A stretch of DNA of 64,000 nucleotides from JL08 sp039969355. GTDB lineage: Bacteria > Pseudomonadota > Alphaproteobacteria > Rhodobacterales > Rhodobacteraceae. Shown one piece after another: positions 53,524 to 62,653 of the stretch. The stretch is from contig JBDVOA010000005.1 in NCBI GenBank assembly GCA_039969355.1, positions 1 through 64,000 on the forward strand, read 5' to 3'. Under the pieces are notes generated by a model. That model saw only the letters and a list, made by a program, of their open reading frames with translations, made no database searches and was not told the origin of the DNA. Position 1 is the first letter of the stretch; every line of letters starts with the position of its first letter. A program made the translations under genes and the position numbers.

Positions 53524-53662
53524 TCAGTATCACCGGCTCTCTCACTTCAACTTGCGGTGCGGAAAAATCAGCGCCAAAAAATGGCCCCAGGTAGGCATAT
53601 GCCACCAGCGCGATGAATCCCAACACGCACAGATATAGCAATGCCTTGATCAATCGCCGCAT
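53513..53662 (-). CDS. Small single-helix membrane protein, 49 residues
   Basis: The frame starts with ATG (53660-53662), has GAGGGA five bases upstream, and encodes an RRLIK start, a hydrophobic helix from about residue 8 to 30 (ending ALVAYAYLG) and a short polar tail with PQVEVREPVI. Its TGA is at 53513-53515, inside the beginning of the 511-residue gene, an 11-base overlap typical of coupled genes. No known family was recognised. The good ribosome site, hydrophobic helix and coupling argue that it is real. Confidence 0.7.
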   Translation of the reverse strand: MRRLIKALLYLCVLGFIALVAYAYLGPFFGADFSAPQVEVREPVILNAD

Positions 53663-53776
53663 GTTTCCCTCAATTCTTCATATATACTGCGGTCTTTGCC
53701 CGCTGCTGAAACTTATATATGGCCTTTTTGGTAAGATCACGTCATTCACGACAAAATGAGCGAATTTAGGCATAAC

Positions 53777-54352
53777 ATGTCCCGGGATGGCAGCGATGAA
53801 ACACAGTACCTACTAAAAAAGACAGTTGTTTTGGTTGGTATGATGGGCGCCGGAAAAACCGCTGTGGGCAGGGCCCTGGCGATACGGCTCAACGTGCCTT
53901 TCCTGGATAGCGACAGCGAGATTGAAGTGGCGGCCGCCCGCACGATTGCCGAGATTTTTGAGCGGGATGGCGAAGGATTCTTTCGGGCAAAGGAAACCCA
54001 AATCATCGCACGACTGCTGGCCGAGAAGCGCGGAATTCTCTCTACGGGTGGCGGGGCCTATCTGGCACCGCAAAACCGCAAGGAAATTTCGGAGAATGGT
54101 GTCGCGGTGTGGCTGGATGCCGATCTTGATTTGCTGTGGGCGCGTGTGCGCCACAAGGACACTAGGCCGCTTCTGCGCACACCTGATCCGCTGGGCAAAC
54201 TCACCGAAATCTATGAGGAACGGGTTCCCATTTATCGTCAGGCCAATCTTTCCGTCAAAGCGAACAAGCGTTATTCGATCGAAAAAATGGTAGATCGAGT
54301 GGTCGAAGCGTTGCTCAGTCGACCAGACGTTCTGGAGGTGAAAACAACATGA
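53777..54352 (+). CDS. aroK: Shikimate kinase
   Basis: The enzyme has 191 residues from the ATG at 53777 (TTTAGG upstream); an ATG at 53756 adds seven residues and is also possible. Walker A is GMMGAGKTAVG near 21, the shikimate-binding Asp is in FLDSDSEIE and GGGA lies near 95. It phosphorylates shikimate to shikimate 3-phosphate on the way to chorismate. Its stop overlaps the aroB start by four bases (ATGA), the standard aroK-aroB pair. Confidence 0.95.
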   Translation: MSRDGSDETQYLLKKTVVLVGMMGAGKTAVGRALAIRLNVPFLDSDSEIEVAAARTIAEIFERDGEGFFRAKETQIIARLLAEKRGILSTGGGAYLAPQNRKEISENGVAVWLDADLDLLWARVRHKDTRPLLRTPDPLGKLTEIYEERVPIYRQANLSVKANKRYSIEKMVDRVVEALLSRPDVLEVKTT

Positions 54353-55461
54353 AAACAGTATCCGTTCCGCTGCACGGACGGGCCTACGACGTTCAAATCG
54401 GGCCAGGTCTGATCGACAGCGCCGGCGCAACTATGGCGCCTATGTTGCGTCGCCCAAGAGTCTCGGTGCTTACCGATAAAACAGTCGCGTCTCTGCATCT
54501 TGAACGCCTGAAGGCAGGACTGGCTGCTGAAGGCATCGCAATGGAGGCACTTGCACTGCCGCCTGGAGAGGCGACAAAAAGTTGGCCATACCTCAGCCAA
54601 AGTGTCGAATGGTTGCTCGATCAAAAAGTTGAGCGATCTGGTGTAATTGTTGCATTTGGGGGGGGCGTTGTTGGCGATTTAGGCGGTTTTGCAGCAGCTA
54701 TCCTGCGGCGTGGTGTTCGGTTTGTGCAAATTCCGACATCGCTGTTGGCTCAGGTCGACAGTTCCGTCGGGGGCAAAACGGGGATCAATACGTCGCAAGG
54801 CAAGAATTTGGTTGGTGCGTTTCACCAACCCTCTTTGGTGCTGGCAGATACGGAGCTTCTTGGTACATTAGCGGCGCGCGATTTTTTGGCGGGTTACGGA
54901 GAAGTCGCCAAATATGGCTTGCTTGGCGATGCAGGGTTTTTCGAGTGGCTGGAGAAAATGGGCCCGAAACTGGCCGCTGGAGATATGGACGCGCGGATCG
55001 AAGCAGTGCGCCACTCCGTTCAAATGAAAGCTGATATAGTCCTGAGGGATGAAACCGAACAGGGTGATCGCGCCTTGCTCAACCTCGGTCATACGTTTTG
55101 CCATGCGCTTGAAGCGGCGACCGGTTACGGAGACCGGCTGCTCCATGGTGAGGGTGTTGCGATTGGCTGCGCGCTTGCGTTCGAATTGTCCTCTCGCCTG
55201 GGCCTGTGCTCCCAGGAAGAACCTAGCCGCGTACGAGCGCATTTGCGTGACATGGGTATGAAGACCGATCTGGCTGATATCGAAGGTGAGTTGCCGAATG
55301 CGGAAACGTTGTTGGCCCTAATGGAACAGGACAAAAAAGTTGTTGATGGCAAACTGACCTTTGTTTTGGCGCGAGGAATAGGGCGGGCCTTTATCACATC
55401 GGATGTGCCGCCCGACGCTGTGCGTGATGTACTGCAAGACGCATTGTCTCTGCGCAACTAG
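54349..55461 (+). CDS. aroB: 3-dehydroquinate synthase
   Basis: The 370-residue NAD-dependent enzyme converts DAHP to 3-dehydroquinate, the second step of the shikimate pathway. It has GGGVVGDLGGFAA near 103, the VDSSVGGKTGIN active-site loop near 140, and the zinc ligands Glu and two His (GYGEVAKYG, LNLGHTFCHALE, LLHGEGV). It overlaps aroK by four bases. The family length is normal. Confidence 0.97.
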   Translation: MKTVSVPLHGRAYDVQIGPGLIDSAGATMAPMLRRPRVSVLTDKTVASLHLERLKAGLAAEGIAMEALALPPGEATKSWPYLSQSVEWLLDQKVERSGVIVAFGGGVVGDLGGFAAAILRRGVRFVQIPTSLLAQVDSSVGGKTGINTSQGKNLVGAFHQPSLVLADTELLGTLAARDFLAGYGEVAKYGLLGDAGFFEWLEKMGPKLAAGDMDARIEAVRHSVQMKADIVLRDETEQGDRALLNLGHTFCHALEAATGYGDRLLHGEGVAIGCALAFELSSRLGLCSQEEPSRVRAHLRDMGMKTDLADIEGELPNAETLLALMEQDKKVVDGKLTFVLARGIGRAFITSDVPPDAVRDVLQDALSLRN

Positions 55462-55477
55462 GGGCATAGTCGGTCAA

Positions 55478-57103
55478 ATGGATGAACCGAACGCGTTCGA
55501 CTATGTAATTGTGGGCGCTGGGTCGGCAGGGTCCGTGCTGGCCAGCCGCCTGACAGAAGACAGAAAATCCACAGTTCTGCTGCTCGAGGCGGGTGGGTCG
55601 GATTTGAATTTCTGGGTTCGGGTTCCCATTGGGTACGGCAAGATTTTTTACGACGAAAAGGTCAATTGGAAGTATGTGACAGAGGCGGACCCAAACCGTG
55701 AGAATCTTCAAATGTATTGGCCGCGCGGCAAAGTTTTGGGCGGCTCTAGTTCAATCAACGCCATGGTTTATGTACGTGGACACCCGGGAGATTACGATGA
55801 CTGGGAGGCAGTTGCACCGGGTTGGGGCTGGCAGGACGTGGCCCCGCTGTTTCGCCGGATGGAAGACTGGGACGGCCTGGCTGACGTTCATCGCGGCAGC
55901 GGCGGCCCGTTGCACGTGCATGATGTTTCAAAAGAAATTCATCCGCTAACCCGCACGTATATTGAAGCCGCCGAACAAGCTGGCATTCCATTCAACCCCG
56001 ACTATAACTCCGGCCAAATGGAGGGCGTATCTTGTTATCAGATCACCACTAAAAACGGGCTGCGGGCCTCGACGGCGCGAAGTTATCTAAGGCCTGCGCT
56101 CAAACGCCAAAACCTGAATATTCAGACACATGCGCTCGTCCGTCGACTGTTGTTCAGCGGCAAGCGTGCCTCGGGCGTCGAATACGAGCAAAACGGTCAA
56201 CTCAAATCCGTGTGCGCTCGTCGGGAAGTGATCCTGTGCGGAGGTGCGATCAATTCGCCCCAACTATTGCAATTGTCTGGTATTGGTCCAGCAGAGCTGC
56301 TGAGTCGGCAAGGCATCAACGTAGTGGACGACTCCAATCAGGTTGGGCAAAACCTGCAGGATCATCTGGGATCGGATATTCTTTATCGTGCTCGCGTACC
56401 CAGTCTAAATCAGGAATTGGGCCCTTGGTACGGGAAGCTAATGGTGGGCTTACAATATCTCCTCACCCGAAAGGGCCCGCTGTCAATGAGCCTCAATCAG
56501 GGCGGCGGTTTTGTCCGGGTCATGAAGGGTGCAACACGTCCTGATCTCCAACTCTATTTTTCGCCGGTCAGCTACTCACGAGCGCCGGTTGGCGCGAGAC
56601 CGCTAATGGCGCCTGACCCGTTTTCCGGATTTCAAATGGGGTTCAATCCCTGCAAACCGACCAGTGTCGGGCACCTTCAGATACGGTCAGCTGATCCAAC
56701 AGAGCCGCCTGAAATCCACGCAAACTACCTGTCGACACAATATGATCGTGATATGATGCTGGCCGGCGTAAGGCTGATGCGAACGATCGCGGATACGTCA
56801 GCATTTAGATCTGTCATTGACGCCGAACTGGCCCCCGGCCCGAAATTGATCTCGGACGAAGACCTCGATCCATTTATACGTCAGAAATCATGGACCGTGT
56901 TCCACCAATGCAGCACATGCCGAATGGGAAGTGACCCTACGACATCGGTCGTCGATGCGCGTTTGAAGGTGCACGGAATCAAGGGGCTGCGGGTTGCGGA
57001 TGCGTCAGTTTTCCCCACAATCCCTACGGGAAACACCAATGCACCGGCGATTATGGTTGGCGAAAAGGCATCCGATCTGATCCGAGAAGACGCAAAACTG
57101 TGA
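55478..57103 (+). CDS. GMC-family FAD oxidoreductase (choline-dehydrogenase-like)
   Basis: The 541-residue flavoprotein has the GAGSAG dinucleotide motif at 13-18, the GMC signature GGSSSINAMVYVRG near 87, the second GMC segment near 250 (GAINSPQLLQLSGIGP) and a C-terminal His/Asn pair in FHQCSTCRMG and GNTNAPAIM. These enzymes oxidise alcohols or sugars. The ATG at 55478 lies 16 bases after aroB, and the next gene follows its stop by ten bases. Its place next to sugar genes suggests a polyol or aldose substrate, but choline cannot be excluded. Confidence 0.85.
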   Translation: MDEPNAFDYVIVGAGSAGSVLASRLTEDRKSTVLLLEAGGSDLNFWVRVPIGYGKIFYDEKVNWKYVTEADPNRENLQMYWPRGKVLGGSSSINAMVYVRGHPGDYDDWEAVAPGWGWQDVAPLFRRMEDWDGLADVHRGSGGPLHVHDVSKEIHPLTRTYIEAAEQAGIPFNPDYNSGQMEGVSCYQITTKNGLRASTARSYLRPALKRQNLNIQTHALVRRLLFSGKRASGVEYEQNGQLKSVCARREVILCGGAINSPQLLQLSGIGPAELLSRQGINVVDDSNQVGQNLQDHLGSDILYRARVPSLNQELGPWYGKLMVGLQYLLTRKGPLSMSLNQGGGFVRVMKGATRPDLQLYFSPVSYSRAPVGARPLMAPDPFSGFQMGFNPCKPTSVGHLQIRSADPTEPPEIHANYLSTQYDRDMMLAGVRLMRTIADTSAFRSVIDAELAPGPKLISDEDLDPFIRQKSWTVFHQCSTCRMGSDPTTSVVDARLKVHGIKGLRVADASVFPTIPTGNTNAPAIMVGEKASDLIREDAKL

Positions 57104-57113
57104 GAGGTCTGAT

Positions 57114-58217
57114 ATGAAAATTAAGAGCATAGAGACATTCAGCAATTCGTTTGTTGGTTTCGTTCGGGTCACTGTCGAAGATGGTTCACAAGGTTGGGGA
57201 CAGGTGTCGACCTATCATTCAGACATCACCGCCCAGGTTTTGCACCGACAAGTAGCGCCTTGGACATTGGGGCAAGATACGACGAATCTCGACGATCTCT
57301 TGGACGTTGTCACTGAGCGCGAGCATAAATTTCCAGGGTCTTATCTGCGCCGCGCCATGGCCGGATTGGATACGGCAATCTGGGATTTGCGGGGGAAACA
57401 GCTGGGAAAATCGGTGGCAGAATTACTGGGTGGCTCTCCCGGTGGGATACGTGCTTATGCATCGTCGATGAAGCGCGACATCACGCCGTCTGATGAGGCG
57501 TCGCGCTTGAAGCATTTACGTGACACAATGGGTTTTGATGCTTTCAAAGTGCGCGCAGGCGCTGAAGTCGGGCGCAATGTTGATGAATGGCCGGGCAGGA
57601 CCGAAGAGATCATTCCGACCATGCGACGCGAGATGGGGGGTGACGTTGACCTGCTGATTGACGCCAATAGTTGTTACTCGCCTTTGCGTGCGATCGAAGT
57701 AGGGCACCTGCTAGAGGACAACGGGTTCTGCCACTACGAAGAGCCGTGCCCCTACTGGGAGCTGGAACAAACCAAACAGGTTACAGATTCTCTGGAGATT
57801 GATGTGACTGGTGGTGAGCAGGACTGTGATCTTGTCACATGGCGTCAGATGATTGACATGCGCGCTGTGGACATCGTGCAGCCTGACATCCTGTACCTCG
57901 GCGGCATTTGTCGCACGATGCGGGTCGTCGAAATGGCCAAAGCTGCAAGCCTGCCCGTGACGCCTCACTGCGCGAACTTGTCTTTGGTAACATTGTTCAC
58001 GATGCATTTGTTGAGAGCGATCCCCAATGCCGGTCGATATCTGGAGTTTTCGATAGAAGGGGCGGATTACTACCCCTGGCAAGAGGGTTTGTTTGTTGAA
58101 TCGCCTTACGGGATTGAGGACGGCCATGCACGCGTTTCGGATGCCCCGGGATGGGGCGTTGAGATCAGTCCAGACTGGTTGGCACGCTCGACTTATCACA
58201 TCAGCGAAGTCCCCTAA
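57114..58217 (+). CDS. Enolase-superfamily (mandelate racemase group) dehydratase-like protein
   Basis: The 367-residue protein has metal ligands Asp183, Glu209 and Glu235, a His285-Asp258 dyad in TPHCANL and QPDI, and Lys145 in FKVR (a K-x-R rather than K-x-K pair). This places it in the mandelate racemase subgroup, which contains many acid-sugar dehydratases. Given the galactose pathway genes facing it, a galactonate-type dehydratase is a reasonable guess, but L-rhamnonate or other aldonates are possible. It forms a pair with the GMC gene and is convergent with the beta-galactosidase gene (134-base gap). Confidence 0.8.
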   Translation: MKIKSIETFSNSFVGFVRVTVEDGSQGWGQVSTYHSDITAQVLHRQVAPWTLGQDTTNLDDLLDVVTEREHKFPGSYLRRAMAGLDTAIWDLRGKQLGKSVAELLGGSPGGIRAYASSMKRDITPSDEASRLKHLRDTMGFDAFKVRAGAEVGRNVDEWPGRTEEIIPTMRREMGGDVDLLIDANSCYSPLRAIEVGHLLEDNGFCHYEEPCPYWELEQTKQVTDSLEIDVTGGEQDCDLVTWRQMIDMRAVDIVQPDILYLGGICRTMRVVEMAKAASLPVTPHCANLSLVTLFTMHLLRAIPNAGRYLEFSIEGADYYPWQEGLFVESPYGIEDGHARVSDAPGWGVEISPDWLARSTYHISEVP

Positions 58218-58351
58218 TCCCAGTTTCGTAGAACTACCTCGCAGTTAATGATCAATTATCAGCGCGTGGCGACCCGACTCAGCAGGCGGCTTCGTCGCAT
58301 TGTCGTCAAGCTCTGGATCGCGGTGCAACATTTTTACCCTGATGTGCGCAT

Positions 58352-60259
58352 TCAGCTGGGCATGGGTTGGCGAATGACCGCTGCTGGTGGCAAACTCAGG
58401 ACGCCTACCGTCTCGGTGTTGGCGTTGTAATTGAACCAGAACCGCTCTCTTGCAGTGTCGCGAATGCGTACGCCATCAGGTAGAAGGAGAGTTTCGATTT
58501 TTTCGAGAGCGCAGGCCCTTTCAATGACCCGCCGCAGGGCCACCGTATCCAGACATGCCCCGATATAGGTAACCTTGCCGTTGGTCACGACTACAGGATC
58601 GCCTGCCTTGGTTTGTTCGACGACGCTGCTGTCGCCTTCAAAATGGTCGCGGTAGGAGTGGAGTTTCCCTCCGTTCTCAAGGTCGACCGACATATCTGTG
58701 CGCAAGCTTTCTACTGCCGACACAACGACGTCTAGATTGGGAAAATCCGGCGGCAGCGGAACAGGTATCTGCATATCGCGCGTGCGCGCCGCGCTCCGTG
58801 GGCCCAGCAGAACTTGCCCCTCCGCATTGTTAAGCGCTGATTTCAGATCGTCGGGCATGAACATAAAGCCGGGCGCGGCGATAACACTGTAGCCGCTAAA
58901 GTCACGTGTCGAGGGGGGCAGGATGTCAATCGAAAGGCCCAGAGAGCGCATCGCTTTGTAAGTATCAAAGATCAGACCGAAGTAACTCAACCCGTCGCCA
59001 TGGGGTTGAACGGACCAGCCGAAATCGGCGTCGTAGTCAAACAGGATTGCGACACGGGCTTGAGTATTCACAACATCAGGGGCCATGGCGATTTCAGTCG
59101 CGACGATGCGAGCTTCGTCCAAGCCAGCCGCATCTTTGCCGTCGGGGCGCAACAGGCCAGAGTGCAGTTGTTCCTGCCCAAATGGCACCTGGCGCCAGCG
59201 AAAATAACAAACAGCCTCGGCGCCATGGGCAAACGCTTCCCATGACCATAGACGCACCATTCCCGGCAGCGGCACTGGGTTATGGGGTGCCCAATTCACC
59301 GGGCCGGGCTGCTGTTCCATGACCCACCAGCGACCGCGTCCCACTGCGCGATAAAGATCATGATGAAAAGCCTGAAAGTCCGGGTCACCCTGGCAGGCAA
59401 ACTGCCGCTTGTGGTTGTCGTCGGCATCGATCCGATCTTCGAGAAACCCCAGCGGATAACTGTCCCAACTGGCAATATCCAGATTCGCGCCAACAGCAAA
59501 ATGGTCAAAGTCTGTGATACGGCCCATGTAATTATGAGTGATAGGCGCGTCGCTCAGCGCTCGAATTGCATCGGTTTGCATCCTGTTGAACACTGCGACC
59601 TGATCTGAACTAAATCTGCGGAATGTCATTTGATGTGCTGGGCTTGGCTCGGTCACCGTCAGGTTAGGCAGGTCGATCTGATCAAAATCATCGTATTCCA
59701 TCGACCAGAACGTATTGCCCCAGGCCTCGTTCAAGGCGGTGATTCCATTGTACCGTTGCGACAGCCAGTTGCGATAGGCGTCACGCGCGGCGCTACTGTA
59801 GGAAATCGTTGTATCGTGGCACCCATACTCATTGTCGGTCTGCCATGCAGCGACGTGGGTATTCTGGCCGTACCGTTGCGCCAGTGCTGTAACGATCCTG
59901 ACGCATTCCTCCTTATATCCCTCGTGGCTGAAGCAATAATGCCGACGAGACCCAAATTTGCGGGGGCGCCCGTGGGCATCGATTGCAAGCATGTCGGGGT
60001 GACGATCCAGCATCCAGCGCGGCGGCGTTGCAGTTGGCGTGCCCAATACAACCTTGAGGCCTGCGCGACCTAGTACTTCAATCGCCTGATCCAGCCATTC
60101 CCACTGATACTGATCGGGCACTGGCTCAATTCGGCTCCAGGCGAATTCTCCGATCCGAACCCAGGTCAGGCCTGCATCAACCATTCGGCGGGCATCTTCC
60201 TCCCACATGTCGCGAGGCCAATGCTCGGGGTAATAACAGGTGCCAAGAGTACGTTTCAT
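58352..60259 (-). CDS. Beta-galactosidase, glycoside hydrolase family 42
   Basis: The protein has 635 residues. The start MKRTLGTCYYPEHWP is the GH42 N terminus. The acid/base is Glu144 in QTDNEYGC and the nucleophile is Glu315 in WVMEQQPGPVNW. A trimer-forming glutamine-amidotransferase-like domain follows (about 390-600) and a C-terminal beta-sandwich after it. GH42 enzymes cut lactose and galacto-oligosaccharides inside the cell. The start at 60259 was chosen by homology; an in-frame start at 60337 adds 26 residues that reach into the aldolase gene. It is the last gene of the galactoside operon. Confidence 0.93.
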   Translation of the reverse strand: MKRTLGTCYYPEHWPRDMWEEDARRMVDAGLTWVRIGEFAWSRIEPVPDQYQWEWLDQAIEVLGRAGLKVVLGTPTATPPRWMLDRHPDMLAIDAHGRPRKFGSRRHYCFSHEGYKEECVRIVTALAQRYGQNTHVAAWQTDNEYGCHDTTISYSSAARDAYRNWLSQRYNGITALNEAWGNTFWSMEYDDFDQIDLPNLTVTEPSPAHQMTFRRFSSDQVAVFNRMQTDAIRALSDAPITHNYMGRITDFDHFAVGANLDIASWDSYPLGFLEDRIDADDNHKRQFACQGDPDFQAFHHDLYRAVGRGRWWVMEQQPGPVNWAPHNPVPLPGMVRLWSWEAFAHGAEAVCYFRWRQVPFGQEQLHSGLLRPDGKDAAGLDEARIVATEIAMAPDVVNTQARVAILFDYDADFGWSVQPHGDGLSYFGLIFDTYKAMRSLGLSIDILPPSTRDFSGYSVIAAPGFMFMPDDLKSALNNAEGQVLLGPRSAARTRDMQIPVPLPPDFPNLDVVVSAVESLRTDMSVDLENGGKLHSYRDHFEGDSSVVEQTKAGDPVVVTNGKVTYIGACLDTVALRRVIERACALEKIETLLLPDGVRIRDTARERFWFNYNANTETVGVLSLPPAAVIRQPMPS

Positions 60260-60311
60260 GACGTCCAGGAAATAGCGGTGCCAAGCAAAGGATGGAACAG
60301 GTAAGAGCGTG

Positions 60312-60923
60312 TCATCGCAGACCTGTTTCGGCATCAAAGGCCGCTACAATCTCCTCTGCACGTGCGCGAACATCTGCGGCAGTCATACCTGGAGCATAAA
60401 TTCCTGTCCCAATACCAAAGCCCGCTGCGCCGGCTGCAATCCACTCCGCAAAATTCTTGGGGCCGACTCCACCGACAGCATAAGTTTCAGTGCCCGAAGG
60501 CAATACGGCACTGATGGCTTTTAATCCCTCTGTGCCCATCAGAAACGAGGGGAAAATTTTCAGGCCGTCGGCACCCGCTTCGAGGGCGGAAAAACATTCG
60601 GTTGGAGACAATACGCCGGGATAAGAGGCAAGCCCAGCGGCTTTACTCGCCTTGATCACATTTGTGTCGCAGTTTGGTGAGACAATCATGCGCCCGCCAG
60701 CCTTCGCGACCTGACTGACGTCGTCGACTCGCAGTACTGTGCCTGCTCCTATAATCGCCCGATCTGAAAACGATTGGGCCATGTTGGCGATGCTGGTGAG
60801 CGGGTCTGGAGAGTTCAGCGGTACTTCAATACGCGTGATACCTGATTCGATCAGTGCCGTGCATATGCCGATGGCTTCCTGAGGTTCGATGCCACGCAGG
60901 ATTGCGATGATGTTACGGGTCAA
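60312..60923 (-). CDS. dgoA: 2-dehydro-3-deoxy-6-phosphogalactonate aldolase
   Basis: The 203-residue TIM-barrel class I aldolase splits KDPGal to pyruvate and glyceraldehyde 3-phosphate. Lys122 in LKIFPS forms the Schiff base, Glu33 in RIEVPLNSP and Arg10 in ILRG are conserved, and GAVGG-like AVGGVGPKN binds phosphate. The start is a TTG at 60921-60923 that overlaps the dgoK stop as TTGA, so translation is coupled. No ATG lies before the conserved ILRG, and upstream ATG frames run deep into dgoK. Confidence 0.93.
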   Translation of the reverse strand: MTRNIIAILRGIEPQEAIGICTALIESGITRIEVPLNSPDPLTSIANMAQSFSDRAIIGAGTVLRVDDVSQVAKAGGRMIVSPNCDTNVIKASKAAGLASYPGVLSPTECFSALEAGADGLKIFPSFLMGTEGLKAISAVLPSGTETYAVGGVGPKNFAEWIAAGAAGFGIGTGIYAPGMTAADVRARAEEIVAAFDAETGLR

Positions 60924-61843
60924 TTGGCGAGGTCCTTTAGCGAGTTTTTGGCAGCAGCCAATCCGAGTAATGTCATTTTCTGTGTATCGGCCATTGAAGT
61001 GTTCACACCTTGCTGGTTCAAGGCATCCGCATAAAGCCCTGCGATCGCGTCCGCGCCGATGAGGGCAACATTCCGCCCCAACCAATACGGGCGAGCTGCA
61101 GCAAGTTCGATTCCGATCAAGAGGCCAGACAATCGTGACCGAGCATTAGCACACGATAAATCTGCAATTAGGCTGGCTGCGCGAATCCCAAAGAGTTGGG
61201 CCGCGACCGATTGTGGTCGTGACATTGCGTCTTCGACTCCTTCAAGATACGCCGCAGAGTCCCAACCATCGGCGGCGATGGAGTGGCGCAGGATGGATTT
61301 ATACGAGAGCAACGAAAACAATTCGCCGGTCATAAACGTCTGAAAACTGACAATTTCCCCCGCGCTGATGTGAACCCATTTTGTATGTGTTCCAGGCAAA
61401 CAGATCACGCCGTCAAAATCAGGATATTGTTGCAGATAGCCGGCAACTTGGGTTTCTTCACCGCGCATGACGTCCGCAGGTTTGATTTGTTTGATCCCGG
61501 GTAGGATGAACACGGCAATGCGCGGATTCTTGACAGACGCGCGCGTAGTGAGGGTTCCTATGGGCGGGGCGCAAGGTGAGGTAAGGTAACTGGCTTCTGC
61601 CCATCCTTGTCGGGAACCGACCATGCCACAACAAATCACCGGTATCACAACATTCGCTGAAAGATATGGGCCGATCAACGCTATCAATGCCGGCTCGAAC
61701 TCGTCACGGCCCAAAGTCGCCATACCGTGCGGTGCATCAAGGGAATGGAGCGGTTCGTTTTCGGTGCCCATTACCCACGCCCGCAAATTCGTGGTGCCCC
61801 AGTCCACAGCGATCCATTTGATGTCTTTTGGGGAAAACTCCAT
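60920..61843 (-). CDS. dgoK: 2-dehydro-3-deoxygalactonokinase
   Basis: The 307-residue kinase phosphorylates 2-keto-3-deoxygalactonate at C6. It has WIAVDWGTTNLRAW near 10-23 (the phosphate-1 loop), CCGMVGSRQGW near 74, LPGTHTKWV near 150 and MTGELFSLL near 170. The ATG at 61843 overlaps the SDR stop by one base (TAATG) and the stop overlaps the aldolase start. These overlaps show that it is part of the galactose operon. Length matches DgoK. Confidence 0.95.
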   Translation of the reverse strand: MEFSPKDIKWIAVDWGTTNLRAWVMGTENEPLHSLDAPHGMATLGRDEFEPALIALIGPYLSANVVIPVICCGMVGSRQGWAEASYLTSPCAPPIGTLTTRASVKNPRIAVFILPGIKQIKPADVMRGEETQVAGYLQQYPDFDGVICLPGTHTKWVHISAGEIVSFQTFMTGELFSLLSYKSILRHSIAADGWDSAAYLEGVEDAMSRPQSVAAQLFGIRAASLIADLSCANARSRLSGLLIGIELAAARPYWLGRNVALIGADAIAGLYADALNQQGVNTSMADTQKMTLLGLAAAKNSLKDLAN

Positions 61844-62613
61844 TAGCCGGTCACCACAACACCGCCGTCTACGACCATGGACTGCCCCGTCATCATACGG
61901 CTTGCGTTTGAGGCCAGAAAAAGCACAGCATCTACGATATCCTGCGGCGCAAGCGTGTCCTTTAGGCATTGCCGTTCTAGATGCGCAGCAAGCGATTCCG
62001 GGGTAACCCAAAGGTCCTTTTGTTTGTCGGTCAGCACCCAGCCGGGCGCGAGTGCATTGACGCGGATACGGTCCGGGCCAAATTCGCGTGCCAGGCTGCG
62101 GGTCATGCCATTGATGCCAGAATTCGCGGCTGTGTATGACGGATATCCCGCGTTGCCCATCATATAGGAGATCGACGAAAAATTGATGACTGACCCGCCA
62201 CCCGCATCACGCATTCCATCAACGACAGCCTGGAATGCAAAGAAATATGCCTTCAGGTTGATGGCTTGCGATTTGTCCCAGAGCTCCTCGGTCACTTCCT
62301 GGGTTGAATGACGTTTGTCATTGGCCGCATTGTTGACCAGAACAGTTATTGGCCCATGCGCCTCTGCCGCACTGGAAACTGATCCCCGAAGTGCAGCAAC
62401 GTCTGTGAGGTCACAAGGCAAGAACAGTGGTCGTACCCCGTGGTTTTTCTCCATTTCGTCACAAAAAGGCGTTGCATCCGAGCGCTGAACAAAAGCAACG
62501 TTTGCGCCTTGCTGCAAAAATCCGTTGGTCAAGGAGGCCCCGATGCCAGAGCCGCCGCCAGTGATAAACACGGATTGGCCATTCAGATCGTGAAATGTAG
62601 CTGATAGGGTCAT
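61843..62613 (-). CDS. SDR oxidoreductase, probable galactose 1-dehydrogenase, with catalytic Lys replaced
   Basis: The 256-residue classical SDR has TGGGSGIG (18-25), NNAA (94-97), the catalytic Ser region at 146-147 and Tyr160. The YxxxK motif here reads YTAAN, so the Lys that lowers the Tyr pKa is Asn164 (codon AAT at 62122-62124). The context, between alpha-galactosidase and dgoK, points to NAD(P)-dependent galactose oxidation to galactonolactone. Either the enzyme has changed its mechanism or the protein is weak or dead. No frameshift or stop is present. GGGA lies upstream of the start. Confidence 0.8.
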   Translation of the reverse strand: MTLSATFHDLNGQSVFITGGGSGIGASLTNGFLQQGANVAFVQRSDATPFCDEMEKNHGVRPLFLPCDLTDVAALRGSVSSAAEAHGPITVLVNNAANDKRHSTQEVTEELWDKSQAINLKAYFFAFQAVVDGMRDAGGGSVINFSSISYMMGNAGYPSYTAANSGINGMTRSLAREFGPDRIRVNALAPGWVLTDKQKDLWVTPESLAAHLERQCLKDTLAPQDIVDAVLFLASNASRMMTGQSMVVDGGVVVTG

Positions 62614-62653
62614 TTAGAGAAATCCCTTCGGGCAAATCCTGTCGTGTATCCAA

